From assembly GCA_905215055.1 (NCBI GenBank), contig CAJMOH010000031.1, positions 1-35,307 on the forward strand: DNA of 35,307 bases. The letters are read 5' to 3'. Under the pieces are notes generated by a model, which was not told where the DNA came from, searched no databases, and saw only the letters and a program-made list of their open reading frames with translations. The stretch's first letter is position 1. Each line of letters starts with the position of its first letter. The stretch comes from an uncultured bacterium (GTDB lineage Bacteria > Bacillota > Clostridia > Oscillospirales > Acutalibacteraceae). Of the stretch, positions 1 to 5,953 are shown one piece after another. The translations under genes were made by a program, and so were the position numbers.

Positions 1-53
1 GTGTTTGGCTACGAACCAAAAGGTCGGGGGTTCGAGTCCCTCCTGGCGCGCCA
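1..53 (+). tRNA. tRNA-Arg (anticodon ACG), 3' part only; the 5' part lies left of the window
   Basis: The first bases fold as the 3' two thirds of a tRNA. The anticodon stem is TTTGG (4..8) with CCAAA (16..20), and the 7-base loop CTACGAA holds anticodon ACG at 11..13 (Arg, CGN codons). The variable loop is AGGTC, the T stem GGGGG/CCCTC surrounds TTCGAGT, the acceptor 3' strand is CTGGCGC, the discriminator G, and CCA is encoded. The D arm and 5' acceptor strand would lie before position 1. This is the left junction of an integrated element, so this copy is presumably the functional gene. Confidence 0.9.
8..53 (+). repeat. attL, 46-bp direct repeat copy 1
   Basis: This copy is identical to 9120..9165. 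It runs from the anticodon stem through the encoded CCA of tRNA-Arg. Identity breaks at position 7 (g against a) and position 54 (a against t). Crossover within the anticodon-to-T-loop segment is usual for tyrosine integrases that target tRNA genes. Confidence 0.88.
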
Positions 54-60
54 AGGATTT

Positions 61-97
61 TCCCAGGAATCATGCGGTTCCTGGGATTTTTCTTTTT
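61..97 (+). terminator. intrinsic terminator brought by the element, just after attL
   Basis: TCCCAGGAA (61..69) pairs perfectly with TTCCTGGGA (78..86) across an 8-base loop and is followed by TTTTTCTTTTT. It lies 8 bp after the tRNA CCA end, inside the element. It replaces the original tRNA terminator, which insertion displaced to 9169..9200. Confidence 0.85.
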
Positions 98-123
98 CTG
101 GAAAGCGGCTCCCGTTCTCCAGA

Positions 124-163
124 TTTACGCACAATTTACGCACAACCTCAAAAAAACGCACAA
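124..163 (+). other. left integrase arm-type sites (three 11-bp direct repeats)
   Basis: TTTACGCACAA occurs at 124..134 and 135..145, and AAAACGCACAA at 153..163 after a 7-bp gap. The same triplet with the same spacing and orientation lies at the right end (8983..9022). Tyrosine integrases of this kind use an N-terminal arm-binding domain on such repeats. Binding here is inferred. Confidence 0.75.
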
Positions 164-234
164 CAAAAGGCGAGAAACAGGCCCGCTTGGGTTCCGCTTC
201 CCGCCTTTCTTTTTTGCCTATTTTTCCCCGGCAC

Positions 235-1614
235 CTATGCTTTCTTCCGAAGCACCGCGTCCGCAATGCACTGGCTGGCGGCTTCATCGGCCTGGGCGAT
301 CAGGTGGGAATAGATGTCCGTGGTGGTGCTCACCCGGGCATGGCCCAGCCGTTTGGAGATGGAAACGCTGTCCGCGTGGTTGAAATACAGCAAACTCGCC
401 ATTGTGTGCCGGAATTTGTGGGGGTGGATAGGCGGCAGCCCCCTCCGCTTGGAAAACTTGTTCAGCCAGGCGTTGACGCTGTCCGGCATCATGGGGCCCC
501 CGGCCTCCTTCACAAACACAAAGCCGCTTTCCGTCCACCTATCCCCGTTGAGAAGCCGCTGCTCGTTGTACCAGACCCGGTACTCCCGCAGCAGCTCCAT
601 TGTCTCCTGGGGCAGCTTGATGAAGCGCACGTTGCCGGTTTTGGTGCTGCTCTCGTAAATGCCCCGGTCTGGGGAATAGAGAATGGTCCGGTCGATCTTG
701 ACCTGATGGTTTTCCCAGTCTATCCTGTCCCACCGCAGGCCGCACAGCTCTCCCCGGCGCACTCCAGTAATCAGCAGCAGGTGTGTGATGGTCCTCCACT
801 TGACGGGTTCCCCCTCCAAGGCGTCCCGTATCTGCTCCACCTCTTCCGGCTGGAAGTATTCCGCCTCTTTCCGCTCCAGCTTGGGCGGCGTGGCTTTCTG
901 GGCGGCGTTATAGGTGACCAGCATTTCCTTTTCCGCCTGGGCCAGCACCGCCGAAATAAACCGGTGATACTCCAGCACGGTTTTGCTGGAGAGCTTCCCC
1001 TGCCGCTTGTCCACGGTGAACAGATCCTCCACCCGCCTGCCCAAAGCGGCGGCAATGGCCTGGGCCGTGGAGAGGGACACCCGCTTTCCCTGGAGCGCCA
1101 GGGCAACCGTATTCACAGACAGGCCAGAAGCTACAGCCAGGGCTTTTTGGGTGGTGGAAACCTTTTCCCGGATGTCCGGCTTTGCCGTGGCCCTGTCTGG
1201 TACGTCCGCCACGCCCTGCTCCTCCAAATTGCGGTAAAAAGCGTTCAGATGCTGGGGCCGCAGCTTCTCCAGCTTGATGTGGCCGATGGCCGGTACAATC
1301 CGCTTCATCAGGTGTTGATACTCTCGGATGGTGTTGTGCTTGGCCCCTCCCCGTTCCTTGAGGGCAATGACATACTGGGCATAGTCTCCAAAGGTCTGGT
1401 TTCCTCCCCCAGAGTAGCCCTTTTGCACCGCTTCCTCAAACTGGACGGCCTCCTTATTCAAGGCTTTCTCAATCTGGCGGGCCGTCATGCCGGGGGCCGG
1501 TGTCCAGGTCTTGTGCTTGCGCACCTGCTTGCCCCCTACCCGCCCGGCGGATACAGTGATTTGATAGGAGGTGATTTCCCCCTCCTTGTTTTTGATAGGG
1601 CGGACGCTGGCCAT
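235..1614 (-). CDS. int: tyrosine site-specific integrase with an internal helix-turn-helix insertion
   Basis: A 459-aa tyrosine recombinase that should integrate and excise the element at tRNA-Arg. An N-terminal arm-binding region spans about 1-60 and a core-binding SAM-like region about 72-135. The C-terminal catalytic domain shows Arg286 in TGVRRGEL, Lys325 in STKTG, His399 and Arg402 in HKFRH, His425 in LGHARV and nucleophile Tyr435 in TTDIYSHL. Between the core-binding region and its continuation, residues about 136-206 form an extra segment with a clear XRE/LacI-like HTH (TTQKALAVASGLSVNTVALA). The start chosen is the ATG at 1614, with AAAGGAGG 8 bases upstream, rather than the longer frame that starts at 1650. 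The gene reads toward attL, as is usual for such elements. All catalytic residues are present, so it is probably active. Confidence 0.93.
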   Translation of the reverse strand: MASVRPIKNKEGEITSYQITVSAGRVGGKQVRKHKTWTPAPGMTARQIEKALNKEAVQFEEAVQKGYSGGGNQTFGDYAQYVIALKERGGAKHNTIREYQHLMKRIVPAIGHIKLEKLRPQHLNAFYRNLEEQGVADVPDRATAKPDIREKVSTTQKALAVASGLSVNTVALALQGKRVSLSTAQAIAAALGRRVEDLFTVDKRQGKLSSKTVLEYHRFISAVLAQAEKEMLVTYNAAQKATPPKLERKEAEYFQPEEVEQIRDALEGEPVKWRTITHLLLITGVRRGELCGLRWDRIDWENHQVKIDRTILYSPDRGIYESSTKTGNVRFIKLPQETMELLREYRVWYNEQRLLNGDRWTESGFVFVKEAGGPMMPDSVNAWLNKFSKRRGLPPIHPHKFRHTMASLLYFNHADSVSISKRLGHARVSTTTDIYSHLIAQADEAASQCIADAVLRKKA

Positions 1615-1640
1615 GTGTGAAGCCTCCTTTCTCTGTGGCC

Positions 1641-1737
1641 TGGCCATCAACTTTATAGCCTGGCTATTTTTTTATGGCCTTGCCATCTTCTGCCATGCTT
1701 TGCTATCTGGCAAATGGCACTTGCTATTTTTGCCATC
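1641..1737 (+). repeat. helically phased array of TTGCYAT-type motifs
   Basis: TGCCATC, TGCCATG and TGCTATC start at 1681, 1691 and 1701. Further copies start at 1722 (TGCTATT) and 1731 (TGCCATC), and a reverse copy lies at 1714..1719. Looser copies precede these (TGGCCATC at 1641, TGGCTATT at 1661, ATGGCC at 1674). Spacing of about 10 bp would place the motifs on one face of the helix. The array lies directly upstream of the int ribosome-binding site. Confidence 0.6.
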
Positions 1738-1795
1738 GTTCTTGTGACAGGGCCATCCGGCAAAACCAATGGGTTTCTTCGCAATAGCGCCCCCT

Positions 1796-1879
1796 TAGCA
1801 AACTCTAGCAAACCCCTAGCAAATCTTAGCAAAGGGTTAGCAAGCTCTAGCAAACCCCTAGCAAATCTTAGCGGCAAGA
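1796..1879 (-). repeat. eight-copy TAGCAAA array with alternating 10/11-bp period, built from a 42-bp tandem duplication
   Basis: TAGC begins at 1796, 1806, 1817, 1827, 1838, 1848, 1859 and 1869, alternating 10 and 11 bp, close to the 10.5-bp helical repeat. Positions 1796..1837 and 1838..1879 are two near-identical 42-bp halves, the second losing the match in its last bases. Read on the minus strand the unit is TTTGCTA, related to the motif in the neighbouring array but in the opposite orientation. It is probably a multimeric protein-binding site between the repressor and int genes; its function is unknown. Confidence 0.75.
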
Positions 1880-1886
1880 AAGCGGT

Positions 1887-2444
1887 TTACCTTTCCTTGA
1901 TGTCTTTCTTTTCTGCGTCCTCAGTGGGCTTTTCCTCTATGGGCTGGGGCGGTGGTTCCTGGGTTTGGCCGCTTTCTGATGGCGGGGTAAAGCCCTTTTG
2001 ATATTCGGGGATCTTCGTGAGATCGATTGCATAAGCCGATACTTTCTTTTGGCCTTCTGAATTAAGCTTTTTCATTGCATCTATTGTCGAAAAGCCTACA
2101 TCTTCCTCAACTCCGTAAAAGATGCTATTAGCAAATATCTCAAACAAAGCATCTAAGGTTTCTTCTTGTTTTGCTTCTGAAAACAGAGATTTCCCAATGG
2201 AAGCAATCATGCGAGAATAGTGTTCATTTTCGCCGTCCTCATATAAAAAAGCTTCGTCCAATAACGTTTCCAACGTCATTCCTAAAGCGGTCGCTATTCG
2301 GTCTAGCGTTTCAGGTTTAGGGTTTCTGGTACCTCTCTCATACTGACTTACTAACGTGAATGAAACGCCAAGTTTATTCGCCAGTTGTTTTTGTGTCAAT
2401 CCAGCTTTGTTTCGCGCTTTTTTAATAGCTTCTCCTATTGTCAC
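1887..2444 (-). CDS. XRE-family phage-type repressor
   Basis: A 185-aa protein with an N-terminal Cro/CI HTH (residues about 5-58; GLTQKQLANKLGVSFTLVSQ, then YERGTRNPKPETLDRIATALG). A middle region (about 65-145) is of unknown fold, and the tail is Pro/Glu/Lys-rich. There is no LexA-like peptidase domain. The start is GTG, with AGGTGAG 6 bases upstream. It is divergent from the Cro-like gene at 2583, and both promoters lie in the 138-bp gap, giving a lysogeny-type switch that probably controls the rightward operon. It also lies upstream of int on the same strand, across the repeat arrays. Family is clear; its targets are inferred. Confidence 0.85.
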   Translation of the reverse strand: MTIGEAIKKARNKAGLTQKQLANKLGVSFTLVSQYERGTRNPKPETLDRIATALGMTLETLLDEAFLYEDGENEHYSRMIASIGKSLFSEAKQEETLDALFEIFANSIFYGVEEDVGFSTIDAMKKLNSEGQKKVSAYAIDLTKIPEYQKGFTPPSESGQTQEPPPQPIEEKPTEDAEKKDIKER

Positions 2445-2469
2445 TGGCGCTCACCTCACTTTTACTTTT

Positions 2470-2498
2470 AGGATACCACAACTAAAGCAAAAGTTCAA
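2470..2498 (-). promoter_or_regulatory. repressor promoter
   Basis: On the minus strand a -35 TTGAAC (2493..2498) and a -10 TATCCT (2470..2475) are separated by 17 bp. They sit about 25 bp upstream of the repressor GTG. Confidence 0.55.
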
Positions 2499-2507
2499 GA
2501 AAAACAG

Positions 2508-2558
2508 TTGACAAAAGCTTATGCTATAATTATAATGATAGATAGAGCGTTAGCTCTA
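2508..2558 (+). promoter_or_regulatory. rightward operon promoter with operator dyad
   Basis: TTGACA (2508..2513) and TATAAT (2531..2536) are spaced by exactly 17 bp. A second TATAAT overlaps at 2525. Just downstream lies the perfect dyad TAGAGC-GTTA-GCTCTA (2543..2558), about where transcription would begin, which makes it a candidate operator for the XRE repressor or the Cro-like protein. This is the strongest promoter in the element and probably drives the genes from 2583 to 6697. Confidence 0.8.
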
Positions 2559-2582
2559 ATTTTCAAAAAAAGAGGTGAAACC

Positions 2583-2783
2583 ATGAGAATTAACCGTGTG
2601 AAGTTCATTGCGGAAATGGCCCGGCAAGATTTAACCGTGCTTGACTTGGCAAAAAACTGCTGTCTGTCCCGTGCCACTGTCACCGGCGTGCGAAGCGGCA
2701 AATCCTGCACCCAGGAAACCGCCGCCAAGCTGGCCCGTGGCCTTGGCGTGCCGCTGGAAAGCATTTTGGAGAAGGAGGTCTAA
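2583..2783 (+). CDS. small Cro-like HTH protein
   Basis: A 66-aa protein that is almost entirely an XRE-type HTH (DLTVLDLAKNCCLSRATVTG, then VRSGKSCTQETAAKLARGLG). The start is the ATG at 2583, with AGAGGTG 5 bases upstream. The reading frame is open further upstream, but that region holds the promoter. As first gene of the rightward operon and divergent from the repressor, it fits the Cro or anti-repressor position of a phage-like switch. Confidence 0.75.
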   Translation: MRINRVKFIAEMARQDLTVLDLAKNCCLSRATVTGVRSGKSCTQETAAKLARGLGVPLESILEKEV

Positions 2784-2786
2784 CCC

Positions 2787-3206
2787 ATGCCGGAAACCCT
2801 AAAATACTACCCCTATCCAGACGCGAAAGCCGTGGAGGTGGAAGTGGGCAAAGGCCCTCCCACAAAGCTGTGGACAAGCCGGGAGCACGCCCAAGTCATG
2901 GCGATGGTGAAAAAACACTGTGCCAACTACAACGCCGAATACAAGGAGTGTATGCTGACAGACGGATACGGCTGTATTTTAGAGACAAGCCTGCACCCCT
3001 GCTGCAACTACTTCCGGGACTGGGTTTGGGGCGGCGACCCGTCTGTGCCTTACAACACCACCCAGGCCAAGACCTGCGCCCAGTGCGGCAAGAGCTTCCA
3101 GCCTGGGAGCAACCGGGCCAAGTATTGCCCGGAGTGCGCCAAGAAAGCAGAAAAGGAAGGTTGGCGAAAGCGGCAGAGAAAACACCGCTCAAATGTCACG
3201 GAATAG
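2787..3206 (+). CDS. cysteine-rich VLP-type zinc-finger protein
   Basis: A 139-aa protein with two cysteine clusters. The first contains KKHCANY, KECMLTDGYGCILE and LHPCCNYFRDWV; the second is a C-terminal treble-clef-like CAQCGKSFQPGSNRAKYCPECA. The C-terminus is strongly basic. This layout matches the Cys_rich_VLP family common on mobile elements of clostridia. The family's biochemical role is not known to me; nucleic-acid binding is a guess from the zinc knuckles and basic tail. The start lies 3 bp after the previous stop, with AAGGAGG upstream, so the two genes are translated as an operon. Confidence 0.75.
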   Translation: MPETLKYYPYPDAKAVEVEVGKGPPTKLWTSREHAQVMAMVKKHCANYNAEYKECMLTDGYGCILETSLHPCCNYFRDWVWGGDPSVPYNTTQAKTCAQCGKSFQPGSNRAKYCPECAKKAEKEGWRKRQRKHRSNVTE

Positions 3207-3240
3207 AGCTTGAAAAACCCAGGATTTATGCGGGCTTCAG

Positions 3241-3293
3241 ACCCCTAAAAATAGCGGGGTAGGGTTATTTATCCTATCCCCTGTAAAACGGGG
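3241..3293 (+). promoter_or_regulatory. leader with mutually exclusive hairpins
   Basis: In the 122-bp gap before the gene at 3329, ACCCC (3241..3245) can pair with GGGGT (3256..3260). GGGGTAGG (3256..3263) can instead pair with CCTATCCCC (one bulge), and CCCC (3278..3281) can pair with GGGG (3290..3293). No T-run follows. This could be an RNA switch or a single-strand structure used in replication; neither is proven. Confidence 0.35.
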
Positions 3294-3328
3294 TTCTAAA
3301 CCGTGACAGCAGGAAAGGAGGAACGCCC

Positions 3329-3595
3329 ATGATTGAGCTGCTCCACGGGTATTTTGCCAAGTCCGACGGGCGACAGTACATTGTGGGAAAACCCAGCGAG
3401 GGCAAGGACGGCCGCACCCGCTTCCGGGACGCCCACTATTTCCGCACCATGTCCCAGGCGGTGAAATTCACCATGAACCGGGAGATGTACGGCAAGGTGG
3501 AGCGGGAGGAAATCACCACCCTGGGGGAGTTTGTGAGGCAGGCCCAGGCCCTGAAAGACGACATCACACGCAAGCTAGAGCTTTTAGACGAATGA
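3329..3595 (+). CDS. small protein of unknown function
   Basis: An 88-aa soluble protein with charged, mixed alpha/beta composition. Segments such as RTRFRDAHYFRTMSQAVKFTMNREMYGK precede a C-terminal helix with TRKLELLDE. There is no motif I recognise. AAAGGAGG lies 8 bases before the ATG. It is the first gene after the structured leader and is followed 16 bp later by the excisionase-like gene. Confidence 0.65.
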   Translation: MIELLHGYFAKSDGRQYIVGKPSEGKDGRTRFRDAHYFRTMSQAVKFTMNREMYGKVEREEITTLGEFVRQAQALKDDITRKLELLDE

Positions 3596-3611
3596 GAAAG
3601 GAGCGTAAAAC

Positions 3612-3851
3612 ATGGCAGAGTTCACCCAAGTGGCAACCATCCCCAAAACGGCCCAGCGCTGCAAGGCGGAGGGCATCGGCCTGACCGAAAACCAGCTTCG
3701 CACCCTCTGCGCCAGGGGAGAGTTGAAACACACCCAGATGGGGAAAAAGTCCCTGATCTACTGGCCCAACCTCTTAGAGCTGCTGGAGAGGGGCACGCCC
3801 CAGGAGGAAACGCCGGTGGGGTATGGGAAGGTTCGGAGGATTGAGGTTTAA
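3612..3851 (+). CDS. excisionase-like small HTH DNA-binding protein
   Basis: A 79-aa protein. The stretch IPKTAQRCKAEGIGLTENQL, then RTLCARGELKHTQMGKKSLI, resembles the winged-helix HTH_17/excisionase pattern, in which a helix is followed by a short hairpin ending in a lysine-rich strand. AAAGGAG is upstream. It is a candidate Xis (recombination directionality factor) because no other such protein occurs in the element. It could equally be a replication accessory protein, as it directly precedes the replisome organizer by 3 bp. Confidence 0.65.
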   Translation: MAEFTQVATIPKTAQRCKAEGIGLTENQLRTLCARGELKHTQMGKKSLIYWPNLLELLERGTPQEETPVGYGKVRRIEV

Positions 3852-3854
3852 TAC

Positions 3855-4595
3855 ATGGCAGACAACAAGAAATATTATTACATGCGGTTGAAGGAAAATT
3901 TTTTTGACAGCAGCGAAATCAGCTTGCTGGAATCCATGCCGGACGGATACCTTTACAGCAATATTCTGTTAAAGCTCTATTTGCGGAGCTTGCGCGGAGA
4001 GGGCCGCTTGGCCATCAACAATATTCCTTACAGCCCCGAAATGATCGCCACTGTTACCCACCACCCTGTGGAAACTGTTCAGAAAGCCCTGGATGTGTTT
4101 CAAAACCTAGGGCTTATCGAAATACTGGACAGCGGTGTGATCTATATGCTCAACATTCAAGAGTTTATCGGGCAAGCCAGCACCGAAGCAGACCGAAAAC
4201 GAGCGTACCGGCTGAGAATTGACCAAGAAAAAGAAGCGGGACAAATGTCCGGACAAACGTACACCATAGATAGAGATAGAGATAGAGTAGAGACAGAGAG
4301 AAAGAATACCGAATACATCAACGCTGGCGCGTTGACGGAGAGCGTTTTGTCCTATTTTTTCTGGAGCTACGAGGAGTATACTGGGCATCCCCATCCATCG
4401 GTTCACCCTGACAAGCTCCAAGAGATTCAAGCCACGCTGGATGACTATGGAGCAGACCAGGGCTTTGTGGACGCCTATTTCGGCGATGAATACCACAAAG
4501 GCCTGTGCGGGAAGTCTGATTGCAGCATCTTCCACTTTGCCAGCCCTGCGATTTTAGAGCTGCTGTATTCCCGCGTGTTTGGCGGTAAATGTTGA
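3855..4595 (+). CDS. phage replisome organizer-type replication protein
   Basis: A 246-aa protein. Residues about 5-125 (YYYMRLKENFFDSSEISLLE, YSNILLKLYLRS, NNIPYSPEMIATVTHHPVET, FQNLGLIEILDSGVIYMLNI) match the Phage_rep_org N-terminal winged-helix domain that binds an origin. A low-complexity linker encoded by GATAGA repeats gives IDRDRDRDRVE at about 138-146. The C-terminal part (about 155-235) is DnaD-like in size. Such proteins open an origin and recruit host helicase. It is the element's only evident replication initiator, implying replication after excision. Confidence 0.8.
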   Translation: MADNKKYYYMRLKENFFDSSEISLLESMPDGYLYSNILLKLYLRSLRGEGRLAINNIPYSPEMIATVTHHPVETVQKALDVFQNLGLIEILDSGVIYMLNIQEFIGQASTEADRKRAYRLRIDQEKEAGQMSGQTYTIDRDRDRVETERKNTEYINAGALTESVLSYFFWSYEEYTGHPHPSVHPDKLQEIQATLDDYGADQGFVDAYFGDEYHKGLCGKSDCSIFHFASPAILELLYSRVFGGKC

Positions 4596-4622
4596 CCTGT
4601 AAAACGAAAGGAGCAAACAAAA

Positions 4623-4841
4623 ATGGACACTGTACAGAAAATGGAGCGCTATGTGGAGCGCAGCCGGGTATTTGACCACGGCCACGGCATGACACAAACC
4701 GAGTGGATGGCCCTGATTGCCAAAGCAGAGGGCGGCATAGGCAACATCTGCCAGGCCGTTTCCCTGGCCTTCAATTACGGCAGGGCCAAGGGCTACCGGG
4801 AAGCCCAGCGCCGCTTTTGCGCCACGGAAAGGAGGGGCTAA
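4623..4841 (+). CDS. small protein of unknown function
   Basis: A 72-aa predicted helical protein with motifs GHGMTQTEWMALIAKAEGGI and AFNYGRAKGYREAQRRF. The repeated Arg/Lys/Tyr in the second half suggests a regulatory or nucleic-acid-linked role, but no family is recognised. AAAGGAG lies 10 bases before the ATG. The next gene follows after 3 bp. Confidence 0.6.
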   Translation: MDTVQKMERYVERSRVFDHGHGMTQTEWMALIAKAEGGIGNICQAVSLAFNYGRAKGYREAQRRFCATERRG

Positions 4842-4844
4842 ACC

Positions 4845-5186
4845 ATGCAAGACAAAAAGAAAGCGCCCCTGGAAGCTGCAACTTCCAAGAGCGCAAATGT
4901 AGAACATAACCGAGAACAGGATACCACAAAAACCGGGGATTGGCAAGGGTTTTCCCTGGCCACCACCAGTCTGGAAGCGGCCTCCCTGGGACTGACAATG
5001 GCGGAAAGCCTGTGCACCTTGCTGGCCCAGGGCATGGGCGAGGAAACAGGCGGCCCCATGCAGCCGGAACGGGTGGGAATGTATGCGGATTCCCTGTTTA
5101 TGCTCTCTGACCACCTGCGCACAGCGAAAGAGGCCGTGCAGCAGGACACCGCAAGGCTGTACCAGGAAAGGAGGCGCGCCCAATGA
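4845..5186 (+). CDS. small protein of unknown function
   Basis: A 113-aa protein with a polar, probably disordered N-terminus (about 1-35) and a helical remainder (AESLCTLLAQGMGEETG, DSLFMLSDHLRTAKEAVQQD). No recognised family. Its stop overlaps the next start (ATGA), so translation of the two is coupled. Confidence 0.6.
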   Translation: MQDKKKAPLEAATSKSANVEHNREQDTTKTGDWQGFSLATTSLEAASLGLTMAESLCTLLAQGMGEETGGPMQPERVGMYADSLFMLSDHLRTAKEAVQQDTARLYQERRRAQ

Positions 5187-5641
5187 AGCAACCTGCGAAA
5201 CCCCAGACAGGCCCCCTCTACCCCAACTTGTGGGCGGAGGCCCAGTACAACGCCAAGCCTTGGGCAATGGCCAGCAGAATCAACGCCACAGAGGAAGTGG
5301 TGGTAAAAATCATTTGGGGAAAAGAGCCGCTCCACATGGACGAGGCCACGGCTCTGGCCAGCTATCTGGGGCGGCCCCTGGACTACCTGGTTTCCCCCAC
5401 CCTGGCCAGGACAGACCCCAAAAACCCCCGGCAGCGGGGAGAAATGCAGAAAGCCGTGGAGGAAATGGGGAATCTGCTGGAAGCCCTGGGGCCTGACCCT
5501 GACCACGCCTACCTGTGGGCCTATCAGACCTTCCGGCAGGCCCTGGTGGAGCCGGTGACCCTGGCCCAATACTTAGAGGCCCTGGACTGGATGAAATCCG
5601 CAAAGAGCACAGTACAGGCCGAGAAAACAAAGCGGAGATAA
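5183..5641 (+). CDS. putative HTH protein of unknown function
   Basis: A 152-aa protein. The stretch AQYNAKPWAMASRINATEEV, then VVKIIWGKEPLHMDEATALA, then SYLGRPLDYLV, resembles a divergent XRE-type HTH. A helical C-terminus contains a Gly/Pro-rich break near LGPDPDH. GGAGGCGC precedes the ATG, and the start overlaps the upstream stop by 4 bp. A regulatory role within the replication operon is plausible but unproven. Confidence 0.6.
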   Translation: MKQPAKPQTGPLYPNLWAEAQYNAKPWAMASRINATEEVVVKIIWGKEPLHMDEATALASYLGRPLDYLVSPTLARTDPKNPRQRGEMQKAVEEMGNLLEALGPDPDHAYLWAYQTFRQALVEPVTLAQYLEALDWMKSAKSTVQAEKTKRR

Positions 5642-5659
5642 GCGAAAGGAGCAATCACC

Positions 5660-5881
5660 ATGAAACCAACAGAGATCACCTGGACGAAAGCCACCCCGCA
5701 GGAGGCAGCGGGCAACGCACTGGAGCACATGAAAGACCTGCTGGAAGGGCTGGAGAGGGACTTTTCCGCCCTAAAAATCAAGGGAACATCCCGGCAGGAG
5801 GCGGAACAATTCCGGCAAGCTCTTGCCCAAGCACGGCAGGAAGCCGCCCAGGAGGCCGGACGGTTCTTTGCCTGGGAATAA
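5660..5881 (+). CDS. small helical protein of unknown function
   Basis: A 73-aa acidic protein rich in Ala/Glu/Gln heptads (EHMKDLLEGLERDFSALKIK; EQFRQALAQARQEAAQEAGR), probably coiled-coil. AAAGGAG lies 9 bases upstream. No family recognised. It closes a run of four small genes between the replisome organizer and the sigma-like gene. Confidence 0.6.
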   Translation: MKPTEITWTKATPQEAAGNALEHMKDLLEGLERDFSALKIKGTSRQEAEQFRQALAQARQEAAQEAGRFFAWE

Positions 5882-5887
5882 AAAAGA

Positions 5888-5948
5888 GCCGCCCCAACCC
5901 CTGGGACAGCCCACCACCTGGGAATATTCTACCACGGACGGGGGCGGC
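5888..5948 (+). promoter_or_regulatory. GC stem-loop abutting the sigma-like gene start
   Basis: GCCGCCCC (5888..5895) is perfectly complementary to GGGGCGGC (5941..5948) across a 45-base loop that itself holds CCCTGGG-type pairs. The ATG follows 5 bases after the stem, and no AGGAGG-like site lies outside it. The stem should hide the only purine-rich stretch before the start, suggesting translational gating. Confidence 0.45.
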
Positions 5949-5953
5949 AGTCA

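Noticed and set aside
1..1620. Long plus-strand open frame of 539 codons
   Set aside because: It is the antisense shadow of the integrase gene and has no family resemblance.
1653..1877. 74-codon minus frame across the repeat array, with a 14-residue repeat
   Set aside because: It starts at TTG with no clear ribosome-binding site. Its repeat is a by-product of the 42-bp duplication, and the DNA repeat is better explained as a binding site.
4264..4310. GATAGA microsatellite as a possible CRISPR or mobile repeat
   Set aside because: It is an in-frame Asp/Arg linker of the replisome organizer, and the units are too short for an array. No CRISPR array is seen in the window.
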